Positions 52,600 to 64,000 are shown, counted from the stretch's first letter. The stretch: 64,000 nucleotides of DNA from Agapetus fuscipes (GCA_951799405.1 OX637332.1:19535001-19599000), one strand, 5' to 3'. Notes: generated by a model from the sequence alone, not told the origin. Translations and numbers: made by a program.

Positions 52600-54320
52600 C
52601 ACTATCGCGGGAACTCGCTCCGACTCGCACCGATCACTTGTGAATCATAGTCAGTACTTCCTCTGACACTCACATGACAATTGTCCATCAATTTCACACT
52701 TCAAAAAATGTTATTGCAATTCACTATCGAGGTATTGGTATAACTGTAAAAAGGTTTCAATCAATGAAAACAGACGTTTGAACGCAGCATTCAAACGTTT
52801 TGATTCCACAATAAAGAATAACTATACTGACTTGTTTAAGCAAAATGAAATGAACTGATAACTTTGGAAATGTTACGAAAAAATAAAAATTATGAAATTC
52901 TACACTTTTAGAGCTCTCAAATGTCAAAACAAAAACTTTGGGTGGAAGTTTCACATTAAAAATAATATAATTGTTTAAGTTGAAGGAGTTTCGATCTAAA
53001 ACTGTGCCTTGTAGAATATAGAGTAATTTTGTGACATGAATCATTTAATATTGTTAGAAATATTGATGATAATCAGTTTAGTTGCCCCAGATAGTTGCCA
53101 AAGCTGCGATCATAGTTCAAAACTCGGGTAGAGCAAAAATTATGTCCGATTTAAAAATGTCAAATACGGCAAAAAGGTGCTTTAAATTCTAGAGTCAAAA
53201 ATGATAACTATGGTGCTGGATTCTTACATAAATCAGAATACAAATGGTATGGAAATATTCAATTTATGTGCAATAGTATCTCAAAACGAATCTCTAGGTC
53301 AAAATATGTTTTAAAATGGCGCCTTTAGAGTAACAACAGCCATGACGCGGCACCATAAAAATCGGAAATTCATCAGAATTTTTCACCAAATCATACAAGA
53401 ATATGTTTATTTAATTCTTATTATGAATTAATAATAAGAATTAAAATCATACAAGAATCATTAGACTTAAAGGAAATGAGGGTAAAAAATACTAAACTCG
53501 ATTATTTTTAATCAAATCTAAAAATGTTTAAAATTTTCAAAAAAAGGAATCTAAATATGTGCTTTCATTTTACTAAAGACCCATTTGAAAAAAATTCAAA
53601 TCGTTTTAAATTCATATTGAATATTACCTTCCAGGTAATGGTTTGATATTATTATGCCTGATGGGTTTACAACGAGCAGGCGCATTACAAAAATAAACGA
53701 ACGAACGTATTTGCTCAAATAGAACTATGAAAAACACTTTTCACACTCTCTGAACAAGGTAACGAGCTAAGCACCTAACGGCATAAAAAACAGTTCATAA
53801 GTTTACAAACATCAACATTTTCAATTTATTTAGCTCTATAAAAAACAGCACCTCATAAAAAAATTATGGCTAATATAGTTTTTTTTTTCAATTATATTTT
53901 CTTCGTGTAATGCATCACTCAATTAACCTGAGTATTATTACGTTTCTGAGACATCTAATAGCGATTACTTCGGGTGCTTCAAGAGACGCCAGCATTTATT
54001 TCGCGTTATACAGTGAGAATAAAATAATGGCTACCTGCCTGTTTCCTTCACAATATGAAAACACACATTAACGCTTGAATATAAATGATAATACAGACAC
54101 CTGTTTTATTACGAATCGAAATTAAAATGAAGTGGATTATTAGGTTTAAAATGGAAGTTTAGGAGATTCAAAATGGCAATCTGGCTAAAAACTGTGATAT
54201 AAATAAACCTTGTCAACAAAAGACAACACCCATTTCCCGAAAGTCTTTACAATCGAGTTGTGTTTCTACTATTCACATAACTGTTTTAGTTTGATACACA
54301 CACGTAGTTTTCTTGGTAAT
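52600..54320. other. Upstream region of RASGEF1
   Basis: AT-rich. Presumably holds the promoter, but no TATA box, initiator or other element can be fixed. Contains the small palindrome listed at 53412-53443. Confidence 0.4.
53388..53458. repeat. 13-bp-arm palindrome between 15-bp direct repeats
   Basis: AAATCATACAAGAAT at 53388-53402 recurs at 53444-53458. Between them TAATTCTTATTAT (53412-53424) pairs perfectly with ATAATAAGAATTA (53431-53443). Confidence 0.75.
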
Positions 54321-54329
54321 ATGTATGTT

Positions 54330-54585
54330 TATCTTCTCACAAGGCACCTTGGAAGACAGAATGCCAGGTTCGAGTCTGGTATCCTTTAGGGATGAACCCG
54401 CAAGGCATTTGGATTGTGACTGGCGCGCGACGAGCCCGGGACGCGGTGGGCGGTAGCGTCATCCAACCCACCCCGTATTCTCAACACTATGCTAGTAACA
54501 AGGGGCGAGCATTCCATACAAGCAAAAGTACAAAAATGGGAAAAAATTATTCTGAAATTAATCCAAAAAATATGGTTCAACTTAG
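54330..54585 (+). repeat. Possible SINE with B-box-like head
   Basis: Contains CCAGGTTCGAGTCTGG followed by a GC-rich stretch (GCGCGACGAGCCCGGGACGC) very unlike its surroundings. It directly precedes an R1 copy. Family not recognised. Confidence 0.35.
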
Positions 54586-54589
54586 GTAA

Positions 54590-54838
54590 TAATAATCTAT
54601 AATCTAAGTTGCAAGGATATATTCATTCAAAGCTCTCAGATGTATGCCCACAAACAAACACGTGTAGTTCGCGCTTACAAATGCTGATTGTGTACTTACA
54701 AATAAAATTCAAACCTCAAATGAACATAAGCCCCACAACTTTTGCCGACCTTCCCTGAAACAGGAGTGACACTGGCAAAGTGAACCATTTTTTACAGTAT
54801 GGGTGGTCAGCCTCATACCAACCTATAAGTCAAGGAAT
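54590..54838 (-). repeat. R1 repeat copy, uninterrupted twin of the Jockey target
   Basis: Minus copy from TAATAATCTATAATCTAAGT to ACCTATAAGTCAAGGAAT. Nearly identical to the copy that flanks the Jockey LINE at 9210-9235 and 10738-10942, so it shows the empty-site sequence. Confidence 0.85.
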
Positions 54839-54952
54839 ATGAATAATAAATTACATTTAAATATAAAAAATAACAAAACCTTAAAAAGAAATGTATACAA
54901 AAAAAGTCAAAAATTTATTATGCAAAAAATGTAGCAAACTAATAAACCAACA

Positions 54953-57356
54953 TTACAAATCAGCATTGCAGATTAGCCGCCACTTCTTCCTGTCCTTGCA
55001 TACTTCTTTCATTTCATCCAGAGTCATAACCTTTTTCATACAAGCTCTCCTTTTATTATGACTCTGGATATCCCATTCACTCGCTATTTCGAAAATTTGG
55101 TCCATCCATACCTTTCTCGGTCTTCCTCTTCCACGACATCCATCAATTCTTGCAGCATATACTTTCTTCGTCAGTCTTTCCTCATTCATTCTCCCCAAAT
55201 GTCCAAACCATCTAAGTATACTTCTTTTAATCTTTACTCTCACACTTTCTCTTACACCACATTCCTCTCTAACAAAATCATTCCTCACCCTATCACTCCG
55301 TCTTTTTCCAATCATACTTCTTAAGTAGTCCATTTCCACTGTATGGACTTTACTAATCTCACTTTACTTCACCGTCCAGGCTTCACTTCCATACATCAGA
55401 GTGGGCACTAGTATACCACCGTGCACCGCCAGTCGAACATTCTTTGAAAGATTCTGGTTCCTGGCGATGCTAGCGGTAGCACCCAGTACGCACCTGCCTT
55501 TCATTATTCTTCTTTCAAATTCACCGGTCATTCTTCCATCGTTTTCAAACTTACTTCCCAGGTATACAAACTCATTTACGACATCAACATTCATTCCATT
55601 AATTTTAAATTCATAATTCATACTTTCATCATCTCTTTCAAAAATCAACAATTTCGTCTTACTTGCATTCCACTTCAAATGGTTACCTAACAAAGCTTCA
55701 TTCAATCTAGAAAGCATTGTTTGCTATTCCACTGCTGAATCAGAAACAAGAACTGCATCATCTGCATACAGTAGAACACTCACTTTGCTCTCTCCTATCA
55801 TCAATCAACAATCATTAAGTCGAGCATCTCTGACACACTTGTCCATGACTATGTTAAATAGCCATGGACTCATCACACATCCTTGCCTCACACCATTATA
55901 AACTTCAAACCACTCACTATACTCACCATCAATACGGACACATGCCTTACTATTTTCATAGTTTGCATGCACCGCACCTAGGAGAGCCCCATTCACTCCG
56001 TATGCTTTCAAAACATCCCATAACATACCTCTGTCCACTGAGTCAAAAGCCTTTTCCAGATCTACAAAGGCCGTGAACAGCTTCCGCCTCACCGACAATT
56101 GTTTTTCAACAAGTTGTCGTAGAGTAAAAATCTGATCAACACAGCCTCTACCGGCCATAAAGCCGGACTGTACATCGGAAATCCTTTCACTAGTAGTCAG
56201 AATCACATTTTTTATAATCACCTTACATAAGACTTTTCCTGGTATACTGAGTAGACTGATTGGTCTGAAGTTCCGATAGTCTTTTTTGTCCCCTTTACCT
56301 TTGTAAATGGGAACAATGAGTGCCTTCCTCAAATCCATCGGTACTACTCCTGCATTCACACAAAGCTTACATTATTCGTGCATCCAATCTATCACACATT
56401 CACCTCCTGCTTTCAACATTTCACCATTTATACCATCAAACCCAGCAGACTTTCCATTCTTCAGACGTTTGACTCCTGGAGTGGTCAATGCAGAAGATTT
56501 ATTTTTATCTGCATTGATCCACCTCCAAAATTCCTTCTTACTGTCGGTGAAACTTCTGTTAATCCTTTCATCAATCTTTCTTTGTTCATTCATCTTGCTT
56601 TCATAAATTATAGTCTTCGCCATTCTCTTAGCTATCTTATATTCGTCTTCTAGCTTTCTATCATTTCTATCATTCAACCAATTTTCGTAACACTTTTTCT
56701 TAACTGTCACAGCTTCTTTCACTCTATCATTCCACCAGGCATCTCCTTTCAATCTTCCACCTTTCGTTACCCCACATGCTTTTTTAGCGCATTCAGTCAT
56801 TCCTTCTTTCAGATCTTTCCACATACTTTCAAAATCTTTTCCACACACACTCTTCTCAAGTTCACTCACACTTAAAATTTTGTGGAGCTCTGATACATAC
56901 TTTTCTTTCACATTTTCTTCATTCAGCCTTTCTACTTTTATTCTAGGCAATCTTACTTGCCTCTTGCGTTTCTTTTTTTTTACTTCACCAATCATTATTT
57001 TAGCACATAAGAGATAGTGGTCACTGCCTATTTCAGGCCCCCGGTAGACACGGCTATCTCTTACGGCTCCTCTCAATCTTTCATCCACACAGATGTAGTC
57101 AATGATCGTGCGACTTCCCACAATCTGCCTCGTGTACAGATGCACATCCTTATGCCGAAACCAAGTATTCGATGCAAAAAGACTGTGCTCCGCACACAAA
57201 GCAATCAGATGTCGTTCATTATCATTGACTACACCTCTTCCACCAGGACCAATTATTTTCAAACATTCATCCCTCTGTGCACCTATCCATCCATTCATAT
57301 CACCTAAAATTACAATGTTTTCATTATTCTTCCTTTCATGCACAACCGCAGAGTAG
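54953..57356 (-). mobile_element. RTE-like LINE, second family, 5'-truncated
   Basis: One reading frame over 2.4 kb encodes the endonuclease C-terminal part, the linker, RT and the C-terminal module. It starts inside the endonuclease. Related to but distinct from the family at 2229-8545. Fragments of it occur at 18700-18932 and 35050-35640. Confidence 0.85.
54953..57356 (-). pseudogene. RTE-like endonuclease-RT ORF with four in-frame stops
   Basis: Endonuclease: IVILGDMNGWIGAQRDE, TIIDYICVDERLRG, IGSDHYLLCA. Linker to about 56380. RT: LIVPIYKGKGDKKDYRNFRP, FVDLEKAFDSVDRGMLWDVL, YNGVRQGCVMSPWLFNIV, catalytic LLYADDAVL. Thumb FVYLGSKFENDGRM and module LRWFGHLGRMNEERLTKKVY, GCRGRGRPRKVWMDQ. Stops: TAA 56372-56374, TGA 55805-55807, TAG 55724-55726, TAA 55364-55366. 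All parts stay in one frame, with no indel. Confidence 0.88.
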
Positions 57357-57434
57357 GTCAGTGTTTGAATTCTCACTAATTTGTAAAGTGTTTTAAAGGC
57401 AAATGGCAATTCGCTGTTTTTGCTGTGTTTCACC

Positions 57435-59100
57435 TACCCATTGCACGCGGCTGTAAAATACATCATAATCAATCTTGTTCTTATAGATTAAGTTAAATAC
57501 AAAGAATGTTTGGTATCATTGTATCAAAAGCAAATAAAGGGAAAAAATATAATACATCGGGTAAAATTTAAAAGCTCTTTAAAAGATGCAAAAAAAAGTA
57601 GGCAAGGAAATGCTTATCCGTAATGATAGAAACTATATTCCGTGATCTGTGTAGAAACTGTTAAAATTTGAGAAAAAAATCTTGTCAATTATTAAAGGTT
57701 TTGATTTCTTTAAATGTAGCATCATAAATATAATCCTCTTTCTTTTGTTGATTTTTTCAAAGTCAATATACATGCAATAAGACAACGTATTGCACAAATT
57801 CGATTCAACAATATAGCTAATTAATAATGCAATTGGCAAAATCGATAACAATACAAAGCGCAGGGAATGCTCTCAAAAATGCGAGTGACTGACTAACTGT
57901 GATATTAGACGTTTCCTAAAAGAGGGTAGCCGAACATGCCCGATTGCGAGCCGAACGTTTCCGAGTTTTCCAGCCCCCGGACAAGCTTTCCCCACGGCCG
58001 AGCGTCGTTAGTCAGAGAAGGAAGCAACTAAAGAGAGGAAAATACCTATTATAACGTACACGTATGTTTTAAGTAGCGCCTACTTGAATAATACAACATC
58101 CATCTCGAAGGAGTTCAGCGTGTGCATAGAGGAAGGTGCGCTACAAAATGCATCCACGGTGAATGCACGAGCAAGATGCCAGTAATGAGAAAATATTACG
58201 CTTTTCAAACGTATTTCTATCCCGAGGAAATGCACCTGAGCTCTTGTATTATTCAGGCTCGTGTGGAACAGAATGCGATGGATGCAATATCCTACTCGCA
58301 CAGCCACTAGTTACTCGTAGATTCAATTTTGCATCTTTAGAAATGCAATTTCAACGTATAAGCAATACTTATGAACTTAGGTTCGATATTTATAGTTCAT
58401 TAATTTGTATTTCAAGTTTTTCATAGAAATGTTTATCAACTTATTAAAAATATGTCATCAACAATAATAAACAATAAAAGCACAATATACAATTGCAACG
58501 ACAATAAAAGCTGTTTTAGAGGAATACAAAAATAGATTTTAACAATAATTATTATCCATTTCAACTCGTATAACAACTTCACACTGAAACCTACCTTTAC
58601 ACTGAAAAATGACTTGATATTAGAATCTTTCAAATCAAAATGATCACTTTAAAAGTTAAGATATTAAATTTAAGTACTAAATTATTTGTAAATTTAACAA
58701 TTTTATCTGGAATTCATTTGGAAATATAAACGATTGGAATTTAAAATGCACAGAAAACACTTTAGGTAAATGTAACATTAAAAAACCATTATATATCGTT
58801 AACAAAACAAAAAAGTTTAACTTGCAGATTTGTACAAAGATCAATGTCTTCGTGAACAAATATAGATACCAAAATAAGTTAAGTAGAATGCACAAAAAAA
58901 TAAATTGCACAGAATCTGCACTCGACTTTCTTGCAAAAATTAACCCACTGTATGACGTATGTAAAGCTATAATCATCTACCAGCTTATGCAGTTTCAATG
59001 AAAATATAATAAATCGATAATAAATCAATTTTATTCCACCGCGGTGTGTACCTGCATACCCGTGCGAGTATGGAAATAGCCATATAAATTCTTAAGTGAA
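57435..59100. other. No gene recognised; CG-rich patch inside
   Basis: AT-rich except for about 57930-58020, which is rich in C, G and CpG (GCGAGCCGAACGTTTCCGAG, CACGGCCGAGCGTCG). That patch could be a promoter or 5' exon of an unseen transcript. No conserved coding sequence. Confidence 0.4.
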
Positions 59101-59104
59101 TAAA

Positions 59105-59212
59105 AAATATTTGGATGATTTATTTGGTGAGCGCCGTTTTGTGTGAATCACACCTCAAGAGCCCTCTGCGAGGTTGGTCTTCTCTGGAAAAAGCGCCAAT
59201 TACACAAGAAAG
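59105..59212 (-). repeat. tRNA-derived SINE, family S1, 3' fragment
   Basis: Minus fragment: GGATGATTTATTTGGTGAGC, CACCTCAAGAGCCCTCTGCG. The head is missing. Confidence 0.7.
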
Positions 59213-59219
59213 ATCCTCG

Positions 59220-60145
59220 ACTCATAGGTTGGTATGAAGTTGACCTCTGTACTGTATCCTGCCACCGTTTCATTAGGGGTGGCCGGGACCTCCGCAGATG
59301 CGCCTCCACTTTTTGCTGTCATCACCTTTTTCATACATACTCTTCTCTTATTCTCACTCTGCAGGATCCATTCTTTCGCAATCTCACCTATTTTGTCTAA
59401 CCATTCTTTCCTCAGCCTTCCCCTTCCGCGCTTTCCTCTGACATTTCCTTTGTACACTTTCTTCGTTAGTTGTTCATCATCCATTCTTTCAAGATGTCTG
59501 AACCATCTCATCGTACTTTTTTGTACTTTCATTCTCATATTCTCTTTTATACCACACTCGTTCATCACTCAAGCATTACGTACTCTATCACTCAGTGTCT
59601 TTCCAGCCATTGCTCTCAGGTTAGCCATTTCAACCATACTTACATACTTTACTCAGCTCACATTCATTAAGCCTCACTTCCACCAACCAATATGCCATTG
59701 TGGACCGCCGATCTCATAATCTTCGTAAATTTCCTATTCCTTGCAATTCTTCCAATCGTTTCCATTACACTTCTTCCTCTACTAGCGCGCTTTTCCAATT
59801 ATTTCGTCAATTTCGCATTCGACTCAAACTTGCTTCCCAGATAATCAAATTCTTTCACGGCCTCCACTCTTTTTTCATTCAGTCTTATCTCAATTTTCTC
59901 GCATTTCTCAGTCCTCCCAAAGTGTAAAAAATAATTCACTTTGTTAATGTCACCCCTGTTTCAAGGAAGGTCGGCAAGAGTTGCAGGTTTTATGTTCATT
60001 TGAGATTTGGTTTTAATTTGTAAGTACAAATTCAGCATTCGTAAGCGCGAACTTACACGTACCTGTTTGTGGGCATGCATTTCATATTAGTTTTGAATGT
60101 TTATATTTCATTGCAACTTATATTCTAGATGATTATAGATGGTCA
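59220..60145 (+). repeat. R1 repeat copy split by an RTE-like fragment
   Basis: R1 head (CTCATAGGTTGGTATGAAGT..CTGTACTGTA) at 59220-59262. The rest (TAAAAAATAATTCACTTTGT.., AAGCGCGAACTTACACG, tail) is at 59920-60145. The RTE-like piece at 59263-59915 lies between. Confidence 0.7.
59263..59915 (-). pseudogene. RTE-like LINE C-terminal fragment, third subfamily
   Basis: Minus strand: EKRVEAVKEFDYLGSKFES, LSDRVRNA, MNECGIKENMRMKVQKSTMR, WFRHLERMDDEQLTKKVYKG, KRGRGRLRKEWLDKIGEIAK. It ends near the GGGGTGGCC motif (about 59273-59283), also present at the 3' end of the 2229-8545 family. Several frame changes. Dead. Confidence 0.8.
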
Positions 60146-60149
60146 TTGA

Positions 60150-61035
60150 ACCCTTCTGTATGCAAACTAGGACTTTGTATGGTGGGTAAACTTTTTAGTT
60201 ATATTTTGAAAAAGTAAGGACTGATTATTATTGGTATTTATAAGATTTTAAGAATCGCAGCCTTTTATCTATTTTTAACCCTTTGACTACCAAGAAAATT
60301 GCTTATACATTTTGTATGGAAAATTTTCACTTTGTATCGTGGCTATACTTTTGATTCACTTTTTGGAAAAAAAAATGATGGCAATATATAGGTTATTATT
60401 ATTATTTTACATTTGAACTACATTATTTTTTTATTAACCCTCTAAATGCCGAGAATTTTTCCATTATTTTTTTCTTTTATATGGCAACTCCCTAAACCGA
60501 GATTATGATGAAAAAATGATTATAATTGTTAGATAGCACTATTATATAAATGGATTCACAAAAAAATTAAGAAAAATCGTCGAAGCCGTTTTCGAGAAAA
60601 TCGCATTTTAAATTTTCAGCTCTTAGGAAGCCATCTTGAATTTTCAAAAAAGTAAAAAAAAAAAATGATTACGAATTAAAGTGATAAGCTTGTTCTTTCT
60701 ATCAAATCTAAAACAAATTTAAATATCTTGCATTTTAATAGGTTTTTGTAATATTTTCGATTTAAAATTTCAGGTCGTGTAAACGGTGCTTTATATTTAT
60801 TTTTTCAAAAATTTTTTTTTGTAAATATGTAGAAATTTATGTTGTCCATAATATTGTAGAACATTATATTTTTGTTGACCCCTTAACTTTCGAGAAAATC
60901 ACAATCGTTTGTTTTTTTCATATGGCAGCCCATAGACACAGATTAGTAAGAGTGTTGCCATAACTAATTTATTAAGTTAAAAACTAATTAGTGGCAACTC
61001 TGAATATTTGAAAAAAAATTTAGAGCCGTTTTTGA
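60150..61035. other. AT-rich low-complexity region
   Basis: Recurring short phrases (GCCATCTTGAATTTTCAA, GAGAAAATCGCA, CATATGGCA) suggest an old degenerate repeat. No gene. Confidence 0.4.
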
Positions 61036-61039
61036 GAAA

Positions 61040-61208
61040 AGTGCAAAATTTTATGTTTTTTTTTGTATCGCAGCCATCTTGAATTTTCAAGTTGGTGTAA
61101 TGCCATGTTATTCATACTTAAAACATGTCCAAAAAAGTTGATATAGCCAAAATTTGGTATCTCTAGGTCTTATACTTTGGAAAGTGACACACATACATAC
61201 ACACAAAC

Positions 61209-61287
<79 letters not shown>

Positions 61288-61428
61288 GTGCAATTTTATG
61301 TTTTTTTCGTATCGCAGCCATCTTGAATTTTCAAGTTGGTGTAATGCCATGTTATTCATACTTAATACATGTCCAAAAAAGTTGATGTAGCCAAAATTTG
61401 GTATCTCTAGGTTTATACTTTGGAAAGT

Positions 61429-61486
<58 letters not shown>

Positions 61487-61490
61487 CATG
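61040..61490. repeat. Duplicated ~247-bp unit with CA microsatellites
   Basis: A segment (GTGCAA..TTTTATGTTTTTTT, CGCAGCCATCTTGAATTTTC, TGGAAAGTGACACAC) occurs at about 61041-61286 and again from about 61288. Each copy runs into a (CA)n array (about 61186-61283 and 61430-61488). Confidence 0.85.
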
Positions 61491-61670
61491 GTTTTTTGGC
61501 ATGTCCTGCACCAGGACAACTCATTTCCGTGAAAACCTCGAAATTTTTTTTTCACACCAAATCATAACTTTCTGTATAGCCTTCAGCTATAGCAAGAAAG
61601 TAAAACAACTAAGCTAAGCAATTTCTAGTCGCATTATCCTTGAAGGGGTCGCAATTGGTAAGTGGAACCT

Positions 61671-61930
61671 ACATATCGCACGTTTTAATAAAGAGAAATA
61701 ACTCGAAAATTGGGAAAATCGAGATTTTGTAATAAAACGCAAGAACAATGCGAGAAGAATGGGTAGAATGCGACAGCCGTTCAATTTGGACGAATATGAC
61801 CGAGATAAAACATCGGCCGCCTTTTTCATCCCATACAAGTTGTACTGGTTGTCTGAACTTCAAACGTGATTTCCCAACATTCATGTTCTTTGAGTTATTG
61901 CTCTTTATTATTAAACGTGCGATATTTTCA
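61671..61930. repeat. Imperfect inverted repeat, ~55-bp arms
   Basis: TATCGCACGTTTTAATAAAG..AATAACTCGAAAATTGGGAA at 61671-61720 pairs with TTCCCAACATTC..GAGTTATTGCTCTTTATTAT..CGTGCGATA at 61869-61925. Possibly a foldback element. The inner 140 bases show nothing. Confidence 0.6.
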
Positions 61931-61934
61931 CAGA

Positions 61935-63080
61935 CAAAGAGGCCCGCCTAATGTTAACAACTGAACTTGAATGAAAGGTTTCTTAGTGAAAACTGAGAAA
62001 AATCGATCGGTACTACGATTTGAGTAAGAAAAAAACACCAAAAATGTCACCCTTAGTGAAATTGGATCCTATCCCTTTGAATATAAACGCCAAGATTTTA
62101 CCAATAGAGCTATCGACCGGACTATTTGAACATATTAAAAAATTCTCCATTTATCCAATTAAAACAAAAAAAAATACCGCCATTGAAAAACGAAGTCAAA
62201 AGTAATGGTGTTTAAAAAGCTGCCTCCAATCTCATTAAAAAATGTTAGCATAAAATTGACGAGGAATAATTGAGGTTTGATAAAATAAAACTATACGTAC
62301 CTTTAGAATCGCAGGCACTCCTTTATTCTGTCACAAGTTTTAATACAATATTACACAGAGGTAACATGACATGAGGAAACAAAAAGATCATGTCGGTACT
62401 GGGTGGTGAATTCAAAGGAGAGGTGGGTAGACAGTGGCAGTCACATTTTCATGAAACACGATCGTACCTTGGCTGAAGATTTTCCAGTGCTTCGAGCTTT
62501 ATACCTATATCAGAAGAGTATATGAATATAAACTCGTACAAATCGGAATTGCAAAGTATTGTGATTGCAGTTTTTGCAGTTGAAAAATATGTTAAGGTGA
62601 AGTTGAAATACGAATATGTAAAAAAAAATCATTACAACTACTTATATATAATTTTCAAATTAATTATACTTCGATGATATTAGATGAACCGTTGTGAGAG
62701 AACTTATATATTATTCATGACGATTCGTTGGCGTCGTAGACAACTTCTTCAGGAGGCATGCCGATCTACACGATTATTGAGGATGAATGTGCAGAGTTCA
62801 TCCTCAATCGTCGTTCAGAGAGGGTGCCTCTTAAAGGAGTGAAAACAATCAGGATACGTACTTATAAGTACGTATAATAGATGCAACTATAACTACAGAT
62901 TGCAAGCAGGAGCGAGCATTCATATTGGCACATGTAACTAAAAGGTAATCAGCAGAATATGGTAAAAATACATTCAACTATGAAATTAAGATTTATGATT
63001 GATAAATGAGTAATTATTAGAATTCAAATTGTGGCTTTTTAAAGGAAAAGCAAAACACATTGATTTTGTAATGTGTTTGT
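61935..63080. other. No gene recognised
   Basis: AT-rich. Contains one perfect 12-bp hairpin (62776-62787 with 62797-62808, ATTGAGGATGAA). Nothing else. Confidence 0.45.
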
Positions 63081-63082
63081 CT

Positions 63083-63190
63083 CTACCCAGTGCCCCGTAT
63101 CTGGTTGCCAGAGCCTCTGCAGAATTACCTACACTTATTTCTATCTTGGCATACTTTTCTACGTCCCTTCCATCCATCACTCTTTTCAAA
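63083..63190 (-). pseudogene. RTE-like LINE extreme C-terminal fragment
   Basis: Reads KRVMDGRDVEKYAKIEISVG NSAEALAT, a degraded match to the KKVMDMKELKEVCQDRKKW..CRGSG end of the RTE-like family. Confidence 0.5.
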
Positions 63191-63219
63191 TATTATAATA
63201 ATCATAATTGTCCAATGTT

Positions 63220-63425
63220 CCTTGAACTTATAGGTTCGAATGAGGCTGACCTCGCAAGCTGTAAAAATGTGGTTCACTTTTGCCGAAGCAACCACTGATT
63301 CAGGGATGGCGTCAGGAGTTGCAGGGCTTATTTTGTGGGCACACATACTGCATATGTAAGCGCGAACTTACACGTATCTGCTTGTGGTGTATACTTATAT
63401 GAATCATAAATCTAAAATATAATCT
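63220..63425 (+). repeat. R1 repeat copy
   Basis: Plus copy: TTGAACTTATAGGTTCGAAT head, ATGTGGTTCACTTTTGCCG, AAGCGCGAACTTACACGTAT, diverged tail. Confidence 0.7.
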
Positions 63426-63427
63426 AT

Positions 63428-63660
63428 AGTTGCACAAAATTAGGAATATTTATAATTCATATTAAATGCATGCCCACAAGTAGACACGTGTAAATTCAGG
63501 CTTACAAATACTGCATGTGTGCTTATAAATTAAAATCGAAGTCTCAAATGAACCCTGCAACGTTTGCCGACCTTCCTTGAAACAAGGTTGACATTGGCAA
63601 TGTAAACCATTTTTGACAGTATGAGTTGTCAGCCTCACACCAACCTATAAGTCAAGGAAT
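63428..63660 (-). repeat. R1 repeat copy, tail-to-tail with the previous
   Basis: Minus copy, from the tail complement AATCTATAGTTGCAC to head complement CACACCAACCTATAAGTCAA. Confidence 0.7.
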
Positions 63661-64000
63661 GAATTTGAATGAAATAAATATTTTCGGATTTTTCAGTATC
63701 ATTTTAGTAATAATTTGTAACTTGATAATGGAGGTTCTCCGAAAACGTTTCTAACTACTCATAAATAATAAAAAGTGGAAGATGAAATGTTTTTTTTTTT
63801 TGTTTTTTTTTATTTAAAAAATAATAAACCCTTAAATATTTTCCACACGCCATATGCGACTCCTCCGAGTACAACGCGAAAATAAGTTACACTGCATGTG
63901 CAGTGCAGCTTAGGTTCATGTTTTTTAGTGATGGAAATCTTATGTTTAAAAAATCATCCTTTGAGTATCGGAAGTGGTTGGTGATTTTCTCCTTGCTGTA
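63661..64000. other. Right edge, no gene recognised
   Basis: AT-rich. A relic of the R2 end (ACTGCATGTGCAGTGCAGCT) lies at 63890-63912. Confidence 0.45.

Noticed and set aside
61108..61524. 138-codon frame with Cys-Val repeats
   Set aside because: Translation of the CA microsatellite.

Overview
The window is AT-rich animal genomic DNA packed with transposable elements and holds one recognisable host gene. The gene and element types (a RASGEF1-type gene with short introns, and Jockey, CR1/L2, RTE, Penelope and DIRS elements plus tRNA-derived SINEs) fit an arthropod, most likely an insect. The order cannot be settled from this sequence alone. No rRNA gene, genuine tRNA gene, CRISPR array or prokaryotic operon was seen.

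Host gene: a RasGEF-domain gene of the RASGEF1 family lies on the minus strand, from an ATG at 52589 to a stop at 33118. Nine coding exons were placed with GT/AG splice sites and matching phases. They encode the RasGEF N-terminal (REM) module, most of the catalytic RasGEF domain and the family-typical C-terminus. One internal segment, about 65-70 residues of the catalytic domain, is not found in the visible sequence. It should lie in the 33808-40528 interval, which contains a 200-base run of N at 39497-39696.

Transposons, left to right: 955-9090 is a triple nest, with an L2-group LINE inside an RTE-like LINE inside a CR1-like LINE. A 5'-truncated Jockey LINE (9236-10737) sits inside a roughly 250-bp SINE-like repeat, called R1 here. 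From 10.9 to 19.4 kb are small repeats, palindromes and miniature elements. Four related DIRS-type tyrosine-recombinase retrotransposons follow: copy 1 (19469-24651, minus), copy 2 (25689-31567, plus), copy 3 (36420 into the gap, minus) and copy 4 (41701-45439, minus). Copies 3 and 4 lie in introns of the host gene in the same orientation as the gene. From 46 to 64 kb are SINEs, R1 copies, two TTAA-flanked long-inverted-repeat elements, an RTE-like LINE (54953-57356), other LINE fragments and microsatellites.

The DIRS family is the most informative system here. Its copies share inverted terminal repeats, an internal complementary region equal to the joined ends, a conserved 19-bp hairpin, and a TTA trinucleotide at every visible boundary. 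That is the layout expected for circle-based, recombinase-mediated integration. No copy is intact, but gag and RT are open in copy 2 and the RNase H C-terminal part plus recombinase are open in copy 3. Three copies carry a 186-bp tandem duplication at the RT/RNase H junction. Copy 1 adds a 155-bp unit repeated four times and a 130-bp unit repeated three times.
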